From: Bactericera cockerelli
Lineage: Eukaryota; Arthropoda; Insecta; Hemiptera; Triozidae
Reading direction: 5' to 3'
Length of the DNA stretch: 64,000 bases
Assembly (NCBI GenBank): GCA_024516035.1
Contig: CM044966.1
Coordinates: 17,229,391-17,293,390, forward strand
Each line of letters begins with the position of its first letter. The first letter of the stretch is position 1. The notes under the pieces were generated by a model that was not told where the DNA came from, did not search any database, and saw only the letters and a list, made by a program, of their open reading frames with translations. A program made the translations under genes and the position numbers. Shown here one piece after another: positions 10,648-20,540 of this stretch.

Positions 10648-11178
10648 ATGGACATTGATAAAAACAATGTACCCCAGACGGGTAGCAAGGAAGTCCTTGA
10701 ATCCCGTGGCGCGGAACAGGTGGTGGTTGGAGTTTCCGCGTCCTTGTCCCTGGATTCTGGGGGGGACAATACCAATGTTTCACTGGCAGTTCTTAAAACT
10801 GCAGATCCAGAGGGAGAGGCACCCACACTAGTGGGAAACTCACCACTGGATCAAGATCTAGATATGCAGATTGACTCAGTTCTGGCCAGTACAGAAGAGT
10901 CATCTGTCATTCTTGTACCTTCTGGCAAACCTTCAGTGGTCACAGATGGAGACGAGAAGGCGCGTGAGGAGAGGCTACTGAGTGAATCGGGGGCCTCACA
11001 CACGGAGTCCATCTCTGACCCTCTGTCAAAGCTGAAGATTGGCGCCAAGAAGAAGAAAAAGAAGATGTCGGGAGCGCAACGTCTCAAAAAGAGACGTCAG
11101 AGTGCCCTGGCCCTAACGGAGGCTCTCAAACAGGAGGACCATCGAGTGCAGGGGAAAATGTACAGGCGGGTCCTCTAG
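10648..11178 (+). CDS. LINE ORF1, N-terminal part (frame-broken)
   Basis: This reads 176 residues from ATG to a stop at 11176-11178. The first ~120 residues are acidic and Ser/Thr-rich. Residues ~132-138 are a lysine run, followed by a basic motif SGAQRLKKRRQSALAL, a type of motif I associate with ORF1 of LOA/R1-like LINEs. The last ~20 residues after the motif probably belong to the wrong frame: the frame one base back is open from at least 11052 to 11984 and carries the rest of ORF1. A one-base indel between about 11110 and 11178 would explain the break. I see no perfect X XXY YYZ slippery heptamer, so mutation is more likely than programmed frameshifting, but this is not settled. Expected role: RNA binding in the LINE ribonucleoprotein. 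Confidence 0.7.
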   Translation: MDIDKNNVPQTGSKEVLESRGAEQVVVGVSASLSLDSGGDNTNVSLAVLKTADPEGEAPTLVGNSPLDQDLDMQIDSVLASTEESSVILVPSGKPSVVTDGDEKAREERLLSESGASHTESISDPLSKLKIGAKKKKKKMSGAQRLKKRRQSALALTEALKQEDHRVQGKMYRRVL

Positions 11179-11192
11179 ACCTTGCTAGTACA

Positions 11193-11984
11193 TTGGCCAC
11201 TGCGGTCGGTGGACTGACTCCCAAGAGACCACCTCTCGTTAAAAGGGTTACTGGGGCACAGCTGAAAAAGCGCCAAAAGCTCAGGCTTGCCGCCCTTCAG
11301 AACGCCGAGGCTGGGACGCCCAAATCTACACCCGTTAAAAGGAGTAGAAATGAGCTGACTCCCAACTCGGAAGAATTAGAAGAAAACCCTCAAAAGAAGC
11401 GACATCGCTTAAATGAGGTAAAGCCGTCTTACAGTGGTTCTTCAACCTCAGTAAAGATGGCCATTGTCCATCAGGACTATCCAGAAGTGGAGGTAACGGA
11501 TGAGCAGTTCAGGCTAATCCAAGCTTCCATTATGGATAACATAAATGGACAAAATACCATCAACCCCAGCTTTAATGGTATTCGTTTAAATGGTGGTGCA
11601 GTCATGCTGTACTGCTGTGACGATGCTACTGCAGGCTGGGTTACCAGTGTCTGTGAAAACATGGTGCCTTGGCAGGGAGCCTTGCTGAAATCAGTTCCAG
11701 CAAGCGAACTCGCTAAAGGCTTTCGAGCCATGTTTGTAGCACCGGAAATTTTGAGGGACCAAACCCCTGAGACCATCCTCCAAAAGGTGGAAGGTCAAAA
11801 TGGTGGTTTCAGCACTTCAAAATGGAGGGTGCTACACACGGAAAAAACACCTCAAGGCAAGAGGGTTGTTGTTCGGATGGATCAGGACTCGTGGTCAACT
11901 ATCCAAGCTAAAGGTTTTATAAACCTGGGCTTTGGTAGGGTGACTGTGACGAGTCTCGAGAAGAAGTCCGAAACAAGAACATAA
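11193..11984 (+). CDS. LINE ORF1, C-terminal part (DUF4780-like)
   Basis: The frame runs to TAA at 11982-11984. It has no ATG near 11193 (the codon there is TTG) and is open upstream to at least 11052, so it is the continuation of the 10648 frame after a -1 shift, not a separate gene. Residues ~22-38 carry a second basic motif, TGAQLKKRQKLRLAAL, that echoes the one in the first part. Residues ~95-255 form a compact domain with GGAVMLYCCDDATAGW, VPASELAKGFRAMF and KRVVVRMDQDSW. From memory this resembles DUF4780, found in insect LINE ORF1 proteins. No CCHC knuckles are seen. The stop is 14 bp before the ORF2 ATG. Confidence 0.7.
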   Translation: MATAVGGLTPKRPPLVKRVTGAQLKKRQKLRLAALQNAEAGTPKSTPVKRSRNELTPNSEELEENPQKKRHRLNEVKPSYSGSSTSVKMAIVHQDYPEVEVTDEQFRLIQASIMDNINGQNTINPSFNGIRLNGGAVMLYCCDDATAGWVTSVCENMVPWQGALLKSVPASELAKGFRAMFVAPEILRDQTPETILQKVEGQNGGFSTSKWRVLHTEKTPQGKRVVVRMDQDSWSTIQAKGFINLGFGRVTVTSLEKKSETRT

Positions 11985-11998
11985 GTACTCTCTCCAAA

Positions 11999-14900
11999 AT
12001 GATAGACGTGGTACAAATAAACCTTCACCACGCTAAAGCACCCAGTGCTCACTTCAACAAAATCATTTTGGAGAAAAACATACAGCTCGCACTCATCCAA
12101 GAACCATATCTGGTTAATGGTAGAGTAGCAGGGCTTGGAGAAAGTAGAGGTACTGTCATTTATGACCATACCTCGGCAAATCCTCGGTCTTGTATCTTTG
12201 TAAAGGAAGGGATTGCATGCTTACCCATGTGGACCTACATTACTAGAGACATGACCGCAGTCAAAATCAACGTTCAAGAGGGAAGGGAAAGCAAAAGCTA
12301 CATATTTGCTTCTTGCTACCTACCTTTTGAAAATGCTGACCCCATAAGCCCGGAGCTCCAGGATTTCGTCAATCACATGAGGGAGGAAGACCTGGACTAC
12401 CTGATTGGCATTGATGCCAATTCCCATCATTCCATATGGGGATCCTCAGATGTCAACGATAGAGGTGAGTTACTACTTAACTTTATAAATAATTATAACC
12501 TATTGATTTTTAATGTTGGTAATGAACCCACGTTTGTCACTAGAGCTAGAACTGAGGTAATAGATATCACTATAGGAACTCAGAGAATGGCGAGAGTCAT
12601 AGACAACTGGAGGGTATTAGATGAGATAATTTCATTATCTGATCACCAATACATTTTCTTCAGGTTATCAACCGATAAAGGTCCATCCACTACATATCGT
12701 AATCCCAGGAAAGCCAACTGGCAACTCTTCCGAACATCTCTTGGAAGAGAACTGGTAGAAGTGGATGTAAAGGACAGCAGGACTCTAGATGAAGCTGCTC
12801 TCTCTTTGGAGGGTGCACTTCTGAAATCTTTTGACAATTGCTGTCCGATTACACATAAAAATCACACCAAACAACCAGTCTGGTGGAGTAAAAACCTAGA
12901 AAACCTTCGAAAGAAAACTAGGAAACTGTGGAATAAAGCTAAGAGGGATGGTAATAGGGAAGCCTATCACAGGTCACTCACAGTTTATAACACAGAAATA
13001 AGAAAGGCCAAAAGGAGCTCATGGAGGACGTTCTGTGGTAGTATCGAAAATTTCGACTCAGCCGCGCGTCTCCAAAAGCTAATGGCAAGGGACCCTTTCT
13101 TTGGAATAGGTACACTAGTCAAACCTGATGGCTCACACACTAGCGATAGTAAAGAAACCCTTGAAGTGCTACTTGACGCACATTTTCCCGGACATATCTG
13201 TGCCACAACTGGGCTCCCTCCCTCACATCCTGAAGAAGGCTCCCACCAGGTGCCAACTCAACAGGATTGGGAGGAGGCTAAGGCTGCGGTCACTAATCGA
13301 AGGGTAAAAGCGGCAGTATCCACATTCAAACCTTTTAAATCTCCAGGACCAGACGGAATCTATCCAGTTATATTGCAAGAAGGATTGGACCTCATAGGTC
13401 CAGTACTGTGCAAGCTGTTCAGGTCTAGTCTGGCCCTGGGTTACATTCCCAAGTGTTGGAGAAGAGCAAAGGTCGTCTTTTTGGCTAAGCCAGGCCGGAG
13501 AAATCTGAGCCAGGCTAAGTCTTTTCGACCGATTAGCCTCTCATCCTTTCTTTTGAAAACACTTGAAAGATTAGTCGATTGGCGTCTGGAAGAGGACTTC
13601 ATATATAGGATTCCTCACAACCCCAATCAGCATGCTTATCAGCGAGGCAAATCAACTGAAACAGCGCTGAACGAACTTGTTAGCAAGATTGAATTAGCGC
13701 TGAATAATCAAGAGATTGCCATGGCTGTCTTTCTAGACATAGAGGGTGCCTTTGATAACACCTCTTTGGACTCCATAATTAAATCCATCTCGGGAGCAGG
13801 TAAAACTATTTCCGAATGGGTTACACAGCTCCTCAAATCGAGGACAATTATCGCCGAACTCTTAGATTCGAAAAAAGAAATCAATGCAACCAGGGGCTGT
13901 CCTCAGGGGGGAGTCATCTCTCCAAGGTTATGGAATCTTGTTGCGGATGAGCTTCTTAACGAACTAGATAAGGCTGGTTTCTTTGCCCTCGGGTATGCGG
14001 ACGACTTTGTCATCCTAGTCCGAGGAAAATACAAAACAACTTTGTCTGAACTACTTCAGTATGCTCTCTCAATAGTTGAAAAGTGGTGCTTGAGTAGGGG
14101 GGTTAAAGTCAACCCTCTGAAAACCACTTTAGTACCTTTCACTAGAAAATATAAGCTAGGCGCCGTCCAGGCACCCAAAATTTTTGGTGAAAGAATTGAA
14201 ATTGCTGAAGAAGTCAAGTTTCTCGGAGTTTATCTCGACAAGAAATTGACCTGGAATCAGCACATTAAGAAAACCACAGACAAGGCTAAGGCTACACTTC
14301 ATATTGCACGAAGGTCTGTTGGCAAAACTTGGGGTCTGACACCAGCAGTAACTCGCTGGATATACACTGCTATAGTCAGACCTCGAATCACATATGCATC
14401 CTGCATATGGTGGAAGAAAGCTGAGCAGCTAACTGCTCAGAGGGAGCTGGAATCAACACAGAGGTCAGCTTTATTGATGATCTCTGGTTGCTTCAGAACA
14501 GCACCCACATTAGCTTTGGAAGTCATTCTAGGGCTTCCACCCTTATATTTATTTATCAAGGGGGAGGCCATCATGGGTGCTTTCAGGCAATCAATCAGTC
14601 GCTCTGGCAGGCTACCCGCCCGATACAGGGAACTGATCGAGAAATCTCATGTGACATACAAGCAGAATATGCCGGTTGACTACATGATTCCCAAAAACAA
14701 CCTTGACCTTTCCTACGAAGTACTAGTCAGACCTAGGTCAGACTGGGAAAAGGAATCAAGCCAAGAAATATTATCTCATGCGGGTATCAAATACTATACA
14801 GATGGATCTCGCATGAGTGGAAGCAGTGGGGCGGGCCTTTGCGGGCCAGTCTTCTGTAGAAAATCTGAAAGCTTAGGTACACTGGCAACAGTGTACCAGG

Positions 14901-15622
14901 CCGAGATTTTCGCCATTATAATGGGAGCCAGGCACGCACTGGAAATAGGCTGGAAAGGGAAGAAAATTACTTTCTTCTCCGACAGCCAAGCCGCCCTCAA
15001 AGCTTTAGAAACATACCAAATTAAGTCAAAATTGGTATGGGAGTGTGTTGGAACACTTAATGAACTAGCCACCCATAACAAGGTAAACTTGGAATGGATT
15101 CCAGGGCATAGTGGTCTCCAAGGCAACGAGGCTGCAGATCTCCTAGCAAGAGAGGCTGCAGAAAAAAGCTTCACTGGCCCTGAACCGGTGCTGGCCTTAC
15201 CCAAATGCCTGGTCCGTTTTAGTGCCAGGAAATGGGTCATGGATGAAGCAAATAAAGCTTGGAGAAACTCCAGTGGCATGCGACACTCTAAGTTAACGCT
15301 AACAGGATACTCCAAGAAACTCACTCAGGAATCTCTGTCACTCAACAGAAATAAACTAAGATTAATAGTGAGCCTACTCACTGGCCACGGACCACTTAGG
15401 AAACACTTACACAGATTAGGACTCTCTAGAGGAGAACCAATCGATTGTAGGCTATGTGGTCTGGAAGAAGAAACAGCAACACACATTCTCTTCGAATGTG
15501 AGGCGCTGGATAACAGGAGATTTAGGATTTTCGAATCCAGTAATCTCGAAGATCTCCATAACCAAGAACACCTCGTCCAGAGACTGACACTTCTCATGAA
15601 GGGAACAGGTTTCTGGACTTAG
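11999..15622 (+). CDS. LINE ORF2: endonuclease - reverse transcriptase - RNase H
   Basis: This intact 1207-residue polyprotein is expected to nick target DNA and copy the LINE RNA at the nick. In order: apurinic-type endonuclease at residues 1-220 (QINLHH at the start, E35 in QEP, D139 and N141 in DANSHH, S-D215-H216); linker; reverse transcriptase about 440-760 (SPGPDGI, FRPISLSSFLLKTLERL, box A with D580, CPQGGVISP, catalytic YADD with Y666); RNase H about 930-1060 (D935, E969, D995, H1037, D1047 all present); and a C-terminal C-x2-C...H-x4-C knuckle starting at C1150. All catalytic residues I can locate are kept. The ATG follows the ORF1 stop by 14 bp, so reinitiation or internal entry is likely. 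The family reading is firm; the LOA clade is inferred. Confidence 0.95.
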   Translation: MIDVVQINLHHAKAPSAHFNKIILEKNIQLALIQEPYLVNGRVAGLGESRGTVIYDHTSANPRSCIFVKEGIACLPMWTYITRDMTAVKINVQEGRESKSYIFASCYLPFENADPISPELQDFVNHMREEDLDYLIGIDANSHHSIWGSSDVNDRGELLLNFINNYNLLIFNVGNEPTFVTRARTEVIDITIGTQRMARVIDNWRVLDEIISLSDHQYIFFRLSTDKGPSTTYRNPRKANWQLFRTSLGRELVEVDVKDSRTLDEAALSLEGALLKSFDNCCPITHKNHTKQPVWWSKNLENLRKKTRKLWNKAKRDGNREAYHRSLTVYNTEIRKAKRSSWRTFCGSIENFDSAARLQKLMARDPFFGIGTLVKPDGSHTSDSKETLEVLLDAHFPGHICATTGLPPSHPEEGSHQVPTQQDWEEAKAAVTNRRVKAAVSTFKPFKSPGPDGIYPVILQEGLDLIGPVLCKLFRSSLALGYIPKCWRRAKVVFLAKPGRRNLSQAKSFRPISLSSFLLKTLERLVDWRLEEDFIYRIPHNPNQHAYQRGKSTETALNELVSKIELALNNQEIAMAVFLDIEGAFDNTSLDSIIKSISGAGKTISEWVTQLLKSRTIIAELLDSKKEINATRGCPQGGVISPRLWNLVADELLNELDKAGFFALGYADDFVILVRGKYKTTLSELLQYALSIVEKWCLSRGVKVNPLKTTLVPFTRKYKLGAVQAPKIFGERIEIAEEVKFLGVYLDKKLTWNQHIKKTTDKAKATLHIARRSVGKTWGLTPAVTRWIYTAIVRPRITYASCIWWKKAEQLTAQRELESTQRSALLMISGCFRTAPTLALEVILGLPPLYLFIKGEAIMGAFRQSISRSGRLPARYRELIEKSHVTYKQNMPVDYMIPKNNLDLSYEVLVRPRSDWEKESSQEILSHAGIKYYTDGSRMSGSSGAGLCGPVFCRKSESLGTLATVYQAEIFAIIMGARHALEIGWKGKKITFFSDSQAALKALETYQIKSKLVWECVGTLNELATHNKVNLEWIPGHSGLQGNEAADLLAREAAEKSFTGPEPVLALPKCLVRFSARKWVMDEANKAWRNSSGMRHSKLTLTGYSKKLTQESLSLNRNKLRLIVSLLTGHGPLRKHLHRLGLSRGEPIDCRLCGLEEETATHILFECEALDNRRFRIFESSNLEDLHNQEHLVQRLTLLMKGTGFWT

Positions 15623-15711
15623 GGCGTTAAGCATTGGACAACCACTCTCAACTAAGCCCAGTTGGGCCGTCATAGGCACAGAACTGGGAAATAGGATGAG
15701 AGATTTTCTCC

Positions 15712-15798
15712 CTGGTCACAATAGATCTTACTAGGTCGCAGTGTTAATTGTATGGTGTTTCAGACGAAACCCTGCAACCAGGTTTTATAATAATAATA
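15712..15798 (+). promoter_or_regulatory. LINE 3' recognition tail shared with a SINE
   Basis: CTGGTCACAATAG, then TAGGTCGCAGTGTTAATTGT, then GCAACCAGG and (TAA)n. CCTGGT (15711) and ACCAGG (15777) are complementary and could close a stem. The same block occupies 60400-60470 at the end of a SINE. This is the part a LINE reverse transcriptase is expected to recognise. Confidence 0.8.
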
Positions 15799-15811
15799 AT
15801 GGCCGTATGAT

Positions 15812-16042
15812 TATTTTTTCGAACCCTAACCTACAAGTCTACAAATGAGGCTTTGCCGTACATCGCTTTGGGCCGAAACGATCCGACTTGTGGTTCTCGA
15901 GTTTTACGCGACTAACCATACACCAGACGAATCAATTTATAATTGTTTATTTTTATTTATAACTTGTTACCATGTTTATTGTATATAAAAGATGTAAATA
16001 AAGCTTGATCTAAATGTATATAAAATATAATTTAAGATAATA
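15812..16042. other. Spacer with SINE-tail-like end
   Basis: Bases 15935-16012 (T-rich, then TAAATAAAGCTTGATC) resemble module D 3' ends without the hairpin. Nothing else is identified. Confidence 0.4.
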
Positions 16043-16154
16043 TCGCCTTATTTATAGGCCCACTAATGAGTCCTACTTTTCCTGCAGTAAGCCAAAGACT
16101 TAATATTAATATGGACAAAATTCCAAGTGGGAGGATATCTAAAGGGTTTATAAC

Positions 16155-16674
16155 ACCAAAGTGTTAAGTTGAAGAGATTGCCAAAGGCAATAACCCTGCC
16201 CTTTAGTTAGGACATCTGTATATATTTTATCTATGTTGTTTATCTTTTCTTGTTTATCGTTCTAAATTTTGTATTTTAATGTTTATAATTACTTGCATGC
16301 ACATAATTATGTTCATCAATCTTTTTCTTCTTTTAGTCTGTCTTATCCCGCTCAAGCAGGGTCGACGTTGTTCAACCTCATGGTTGAGGTTGATTGGTTT
16401 TGGCACATTTTTTACGGCTGGATGGCCTTCCTGGATTAGGACGGGGGTTTTACCCTCCATTCGCTGGGAATCGCACCAGCTACCCACATTAACCTCACCC
16501 AGCCTGGTTAGGGCCCGAAATGCCAGCCTCACGTGTTTGGATGGAACAGAATTTTCTTCGAAAAGTCTGCCCCAGCCGGGAGTTGAACTCGGGAACTCTG
16601 GACTACGGGCAGTAGTCACAACCATTACGCCACGGAGGCTGTAATTATGTTCATCAATAAAAATAAAAAATAAT
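16155..16674 (+). repeat. Module D element inserted in SINE-E
   Basis: It contains GAAGAGATTGCCAAAGGCAA, TAACCCTGCCCTTTAGTTAG, a T-rich body and an AAAATAATAA end. It is interrupted by SINE-1 at 16321-16641. Confidence 0.6.
16321..16641 (-). repeat. SINE-1 copy with 17-bp TSD
   Basis: It is flanked by TAATTATGTTCATCAAT at 16304-16320 and 16642-16658. The reverse complement reads head CAGCCTCCGTGGCGTAATGG, B box GAGTTCAACTCCC, then the shared domain (GGCTGGGTGAGGTTAATGTG, TTCCCAGCGAATGGAGGG) and the tail with GGATGG/TACGGCTGGATGG and ATGAGGTTGAACAACG. A deletion removes ~30 bp between the domain and the tail. Confidence 0.9.
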
Positions 16675-16878
16675 AACTTGTCAAGACCCGGCTGGGTCTC
16701 GAACCCGCGACCTCTGGATTACCAGACAGACGTCTTGCTCACTAAGCTACCGGGACAGTGGTCTCGGTTTCTCGACACCCTGTTGAACTACCTAGGTAAA
16801 AACTTTAAACTTATTTGTTTAAAAATCATATTTATAAAAGTTTGAATGGGTAAAAATTCATAATAAAAAGTGGGTGCC

Positions 16879-16940
16879 GGGTTGGGTGGAAGAAATTGCC
16901 ATAGGCTACATAGTCCCGCCTTTTAGTTAGCACATTTTTT
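16879..16940 (+). repeat. Module D fragment
   Basis: GGGTTGGGTGGAAGAAATTG CCATAGG then GTCCCGCCTTTTAGTTAG. The hairpin right arm is mutated. Confidence 0.55.
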
Positions 16941-17029
16941 TTATATTAATTATGAAACATATTTTTTCTCTGCCTCTATTTTTCTCATCATCATCATCTT
17001 CCCGATTCTCTTTCTCTCTCTTTATTAAT

Positions 17030-17626
17030 TTTTTTTATTGTTCCTTGCTCTCTCTTCTTTACTCTCTCTTTCTCCCTTTATCCCTTGCTTTATCTCTCTC
17101 TTTCTCTCTCTCTCTCTTTCGCTCTCTCTCTCTCTTTTTATCTATGTCTTTCTATCCCTTCCTCTCTTTCTCTCGAACTCTCTAAGCTAAGTCTAACTCC
17201 TAAGCTAAGTCTAACAAAAGTTAGACTTAGCTTAGGAACTCCTAAGCTAACTCCTAAGCTAAGTCTAACAAAAGTTAGACTTAGCTTAGGAGATTCTTTT
17301 TATTGTAAAAATATTTAAACCAAATAAATGAAGAAAAAATTCAATTCGAAAAAAAATTCAATTCTTTCTCTCTCTCTCTTTTTCTCTATGTCTTTCTATC
17401 TCTCTCTCTCTCTCTCTCTTTCTCTCTATGTCTTCCTATCCTTTCCTCTCTTTTTCTTTCTGTCTCTCTCTCTCTTTTTCTCTATGTCTTTCTATCTCTC
17501 TCTCTCTCTCTCTCTTTCTCTCTATGTCTTCCTATCCTTTCCTCTCTTTCTCTTTCTCTCTCTCTCTTTTTCTCTCTCTCTCTCTTTCTCTCTCAATTTC
17601 TCTCTCTTTCTCTCTCTCTCTCTCTG

Positions 17627-17658
<32 letters not shown>

Positions 17659-17680
17659 TCTCTCTCTCCGCCTCATCTTT
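17030..17680. repeat. CT-rich microsatellite with ~100-bp internal duplication
   Basis: The block TTTTTCTCTATGTCTTTCTA ... CTATGTCTTCCTATCCTTTC occurs twice (about 17380 and 17481). The tract is interrupted at 17186-17357 by hairpins (separate entry). Confidence 0.8.
17186..17295. other. Two perfect 18-19 bp stem hairpins in tandem
   Basis: CTCCTAAGCTAAGTCTAAC, loop AAAA, then GTTAGACTTAGCTTAGGA(G). Copy 1 is at 17197-17237 and copy 2 at 17251-17292. The right arm resembles the 3' UTR block TTTAGCTTAGGAGGTG of the LINE at 29127-30926. Confidence 0.85.
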
Positions 17681-18239
17681 TCTGACCCGAACCTTAGTCT
17701 AATCAAATCAAACAGAACTCAATTAATATTCCACTCAAGTACGACAAGTCCTCGTTGAAATGTCCACAAAATCCTTTAAAATTATTCTTCCACTTAGGAA
17801 CTTTAAAGAAAGATAGAGAGAGAGAGAGAAAGAGAGAGAGAGGGAGAGACAGAGAAAGAGATAGATAGAGAGACTAGAAACACACAAAAAATATCCCGAA
17901 AAAAAGGGACCACCAAGTAATGAATGATTGTTGCGTTTGCATAAAAACTTTTCTGTTTATACTGATTAAAAAAGAGAGGTTAGTTGATGGCATGGATATT
18001 CAGAACTGTTACCTGCTGATGAGAGCAAATAAGCTCGAAACAACTGTCCAGGTATGTTCTGATATTCATGTACATCTAGTACAACTTTTCACTTTTCTGT
18101 TTATACTGATACTGAACTCAAATGTTAATTAGATCAAACAATGTGCGGTCTTCATCAACCTCAAACAACCTAAGTTGGCTCGGAAATGCCAAGCACACGT
18201 GTTCTGTACTTTGAAGGAAAGAGAGTTCACTACAACATT
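17681..18239. other. Spacer with a GA tract
   Basis: GA repeat at 17813-17875. A ~23-bp block, CTTTTCTGTTTATACTGAT, occurs twice (about 17948 and 18091). No gene is supported. Confidence 0.4.
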
Positions 18240-18968
<729 letters not shown>

Positions 18969-19107
18969 ATTAAAAGAAAGGATGAGAAGGAATTGAAGTA
19001 GGAGAAACTCTCCACCAAAGTGGAAAGTTTAAAGTGCTTCTGTGTACATTGTGGGGCAAACTAATTTTATTTCAACAGCTTTCTGTGAATAACTCTTCCA
19101 ACTCCTT

Positions 19108-19117
19108 TGTCTCTCTC

Positions 19118-19166
<49 letters not shown>

Positions 19167-19296
19167 GTCTGTCTCTTTTTTTCTTGTCTTCTTCTCTCTC
19201 TTTTTCTCTCTCTCCATCCTTTTCTATCCCTCTCTTTCCCTCTTATTCTCTCTCTCTTCGGTTTATACCCTCTATTTTTACCTCTCTCTCTCTGTC

Positions 19297-19339
<43 letters not shown>

Positions 19340-19392
19340 ATATCTCTATCCTCTATCTCTCTCTCTATCTCTCTATAAATATCTCTATAAAT
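19108..19392. repeat. CT-rich microsatellite
   Basis: CTCTCT runs with GTCTGTCTG interruptions. The ends are AT-rich. Confidence 0.85.
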
Positions 19393-19807
19393 ATCTCTTG
19401 TTCTTCTAAAGTCACACAGGTAAAATGTGGATAACTTCATTCTATTAAAAATGTGGTTTGTTGTTGGCTACAGATGGGGAGAGAGATTGTCACATTGCAT
19501 AATAAAATAAATGTACGGCGCACATTAAAAAAGAAATATTTTTTATTATTATTACTTCATTTTCTTTCCTATCTTTTTTTTCAATTAGGCACTTTGACGT
19601 TATATATTTTTGTTCGTGCCGTTCCTCAAGTTCTAAATGAGGTGAAGGAGGTTTATGCCCTCAATGAGTAACTTTGAAGTAAAAAAAATCCAATCTCTAT
19701 ATTTTTATAAAAAGAAATTGTTACAACTTCTCACTTTTCAGTAATCTGTTCAAACTCAATTTTTCTTTCTCTTTTATTTTTTTCCTCTTTCTTTCACATC
19801 AATCTCT
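19393..19807. other. Spacer with a relative of the 62.7-kb tandem repeat
   Basis: Bases 19492-19530 (CACATTGCATAATAAAATAA, GGCGCACATT) match the 121-bp unit duplicated at 62710-62945. No gene is supported. Confidence 0.45.
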
Positions 19808-19846
19808 TTGTTTGTGAAAACATCTTATTTCAAACTTTCAACTTCG

Positions 19847-19880
<34 letters not shown>

Positions 19881-19907
19881 ATCTCATTTCTTTCTCTCTT
19901 ATCTCTC

Positions 19908-19942
<35 letters not shown>

Positions 19943-20135
19943 ATTTCTTCCTGTCTTATCTCTCCTCCTCTCCTCTTTCTCTCTTATCCTACCATCTTCC
20001 TTTTCTTTTTCTCTCTCCAATTTCTGTCTACCTCTTCTCTATTTCCCTCTTTCTCGCTCCCTCTATCCCATTCTTTCTCTCTTCTCTCTCAATTTTAATT
20101 CCACTTTTTTGTGGTGAAAAATAATTTGAAACACT
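19808..20135. repeat. CT tract bounded by inverted flank motifs
   Basis: The left flank is TTTGTGAAAACATCTTATTT / CAAAC. On the right, the reverse complement of 20108-20147 begins TTTTGTGAAGTGTTTCAAAT. The flanks are imperfect inverted copies around a ~245-bp CT tract. Confidence 0.55.
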
Positions 20136-20199
20136 TCACAAAATGGAAAAAGCAGACCTTCCCCCCCACACTCTTCGGATCCTTCACTTAAGTGAAATA

Positions 20200-20540
20200 G
20201 AGACAGAGAGACCTCTTCATCTGTGAAAGAAAGAAAGAGAGAGGAGATGGGGGAGAGAGTCAGACAAAGAAAGAAAGATAGAGACAGAAAAAGAGAAAAG
20301 AGAGAGAGAGGGGGAGAGAGGAAAAAGAAAGAAAGAGAGAGGAGATGGGGAGAGAGTCAGAGAAAGAAAGAAAGATAGAGACAGAAAAAGAGATAAAAGA
20401 GAGAGAGAGGAGGAGAGAGAAAAAGAAAGAGAGAGAGGGAGGGAGAGAGAGAGGGGGAGAGAGAAAAAGAAAAAGAGAGAGGGAGAAAGAGAGAGAGGGA
20501 AAGAGAGAGAAAAAGAGAGAGGGAGAGAGAGAGAGAAACC
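20200..20540. repeat. GA tract with ~106-bp tandem duplication
   Basis: GAGGAGATGG...GAGAGAGTCAG followed by AAGAAAGATAGAGACAGAAA occurs twice, at about 20241 and 20340. Confidence 0.75.

Larger units (their letters stand above)
9910..15798 (+). mobile_element. Full-length non-LTR retrotransposon, probable LOA clade
   Basis: About 5.89 kb, flanked by a perfect 13-bp TSD, ATGGCCGTATGAT, at 9897-9909 and 15799-15811. The order is a ~740-bp 5' UTR, ORF1 (10648-11984, frame-broken), ORF2 (11999-15622), a ~90-bp spacer, a ~75-bp 3' tail bounded by CCTGGT and ACCAGG, and a (TAA)n end. An endonuclease, reverse transcriptase and RNase H in one ORF2 place it among the RNase-H-bearing R1/LOA/I-like LINEs. 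ORF1 resembles the DUF4780-type proteins I associate with LOA-like elements (recalled, not searched). An intact ORF2 and a perfect TSD suggest a recent insertion. Confidence 0.93.
16043..16760 (-). repeat. SINE-E copy split by a module-D element
   Basis: The head is at 16757-16675 (reverse complement TCCCGGTAGCTTAGTGAGCA, B box GGGTTCGAGACC). The body and tail are at 16150-16043 (GGACTCATTAG, TATAAATAAGGCGATATT). The two halves join like the uninterrupted copy at 7424-7625. The ~520 bp between them is a module-D element (+), itself carrying SINE-1. Confidence 0.7.

Noticed and set aside
13000..15600. Minus-strand open frames opposite LINE ORF2
   Set aside because: Shadows of the sense coding frame without independent motifs.
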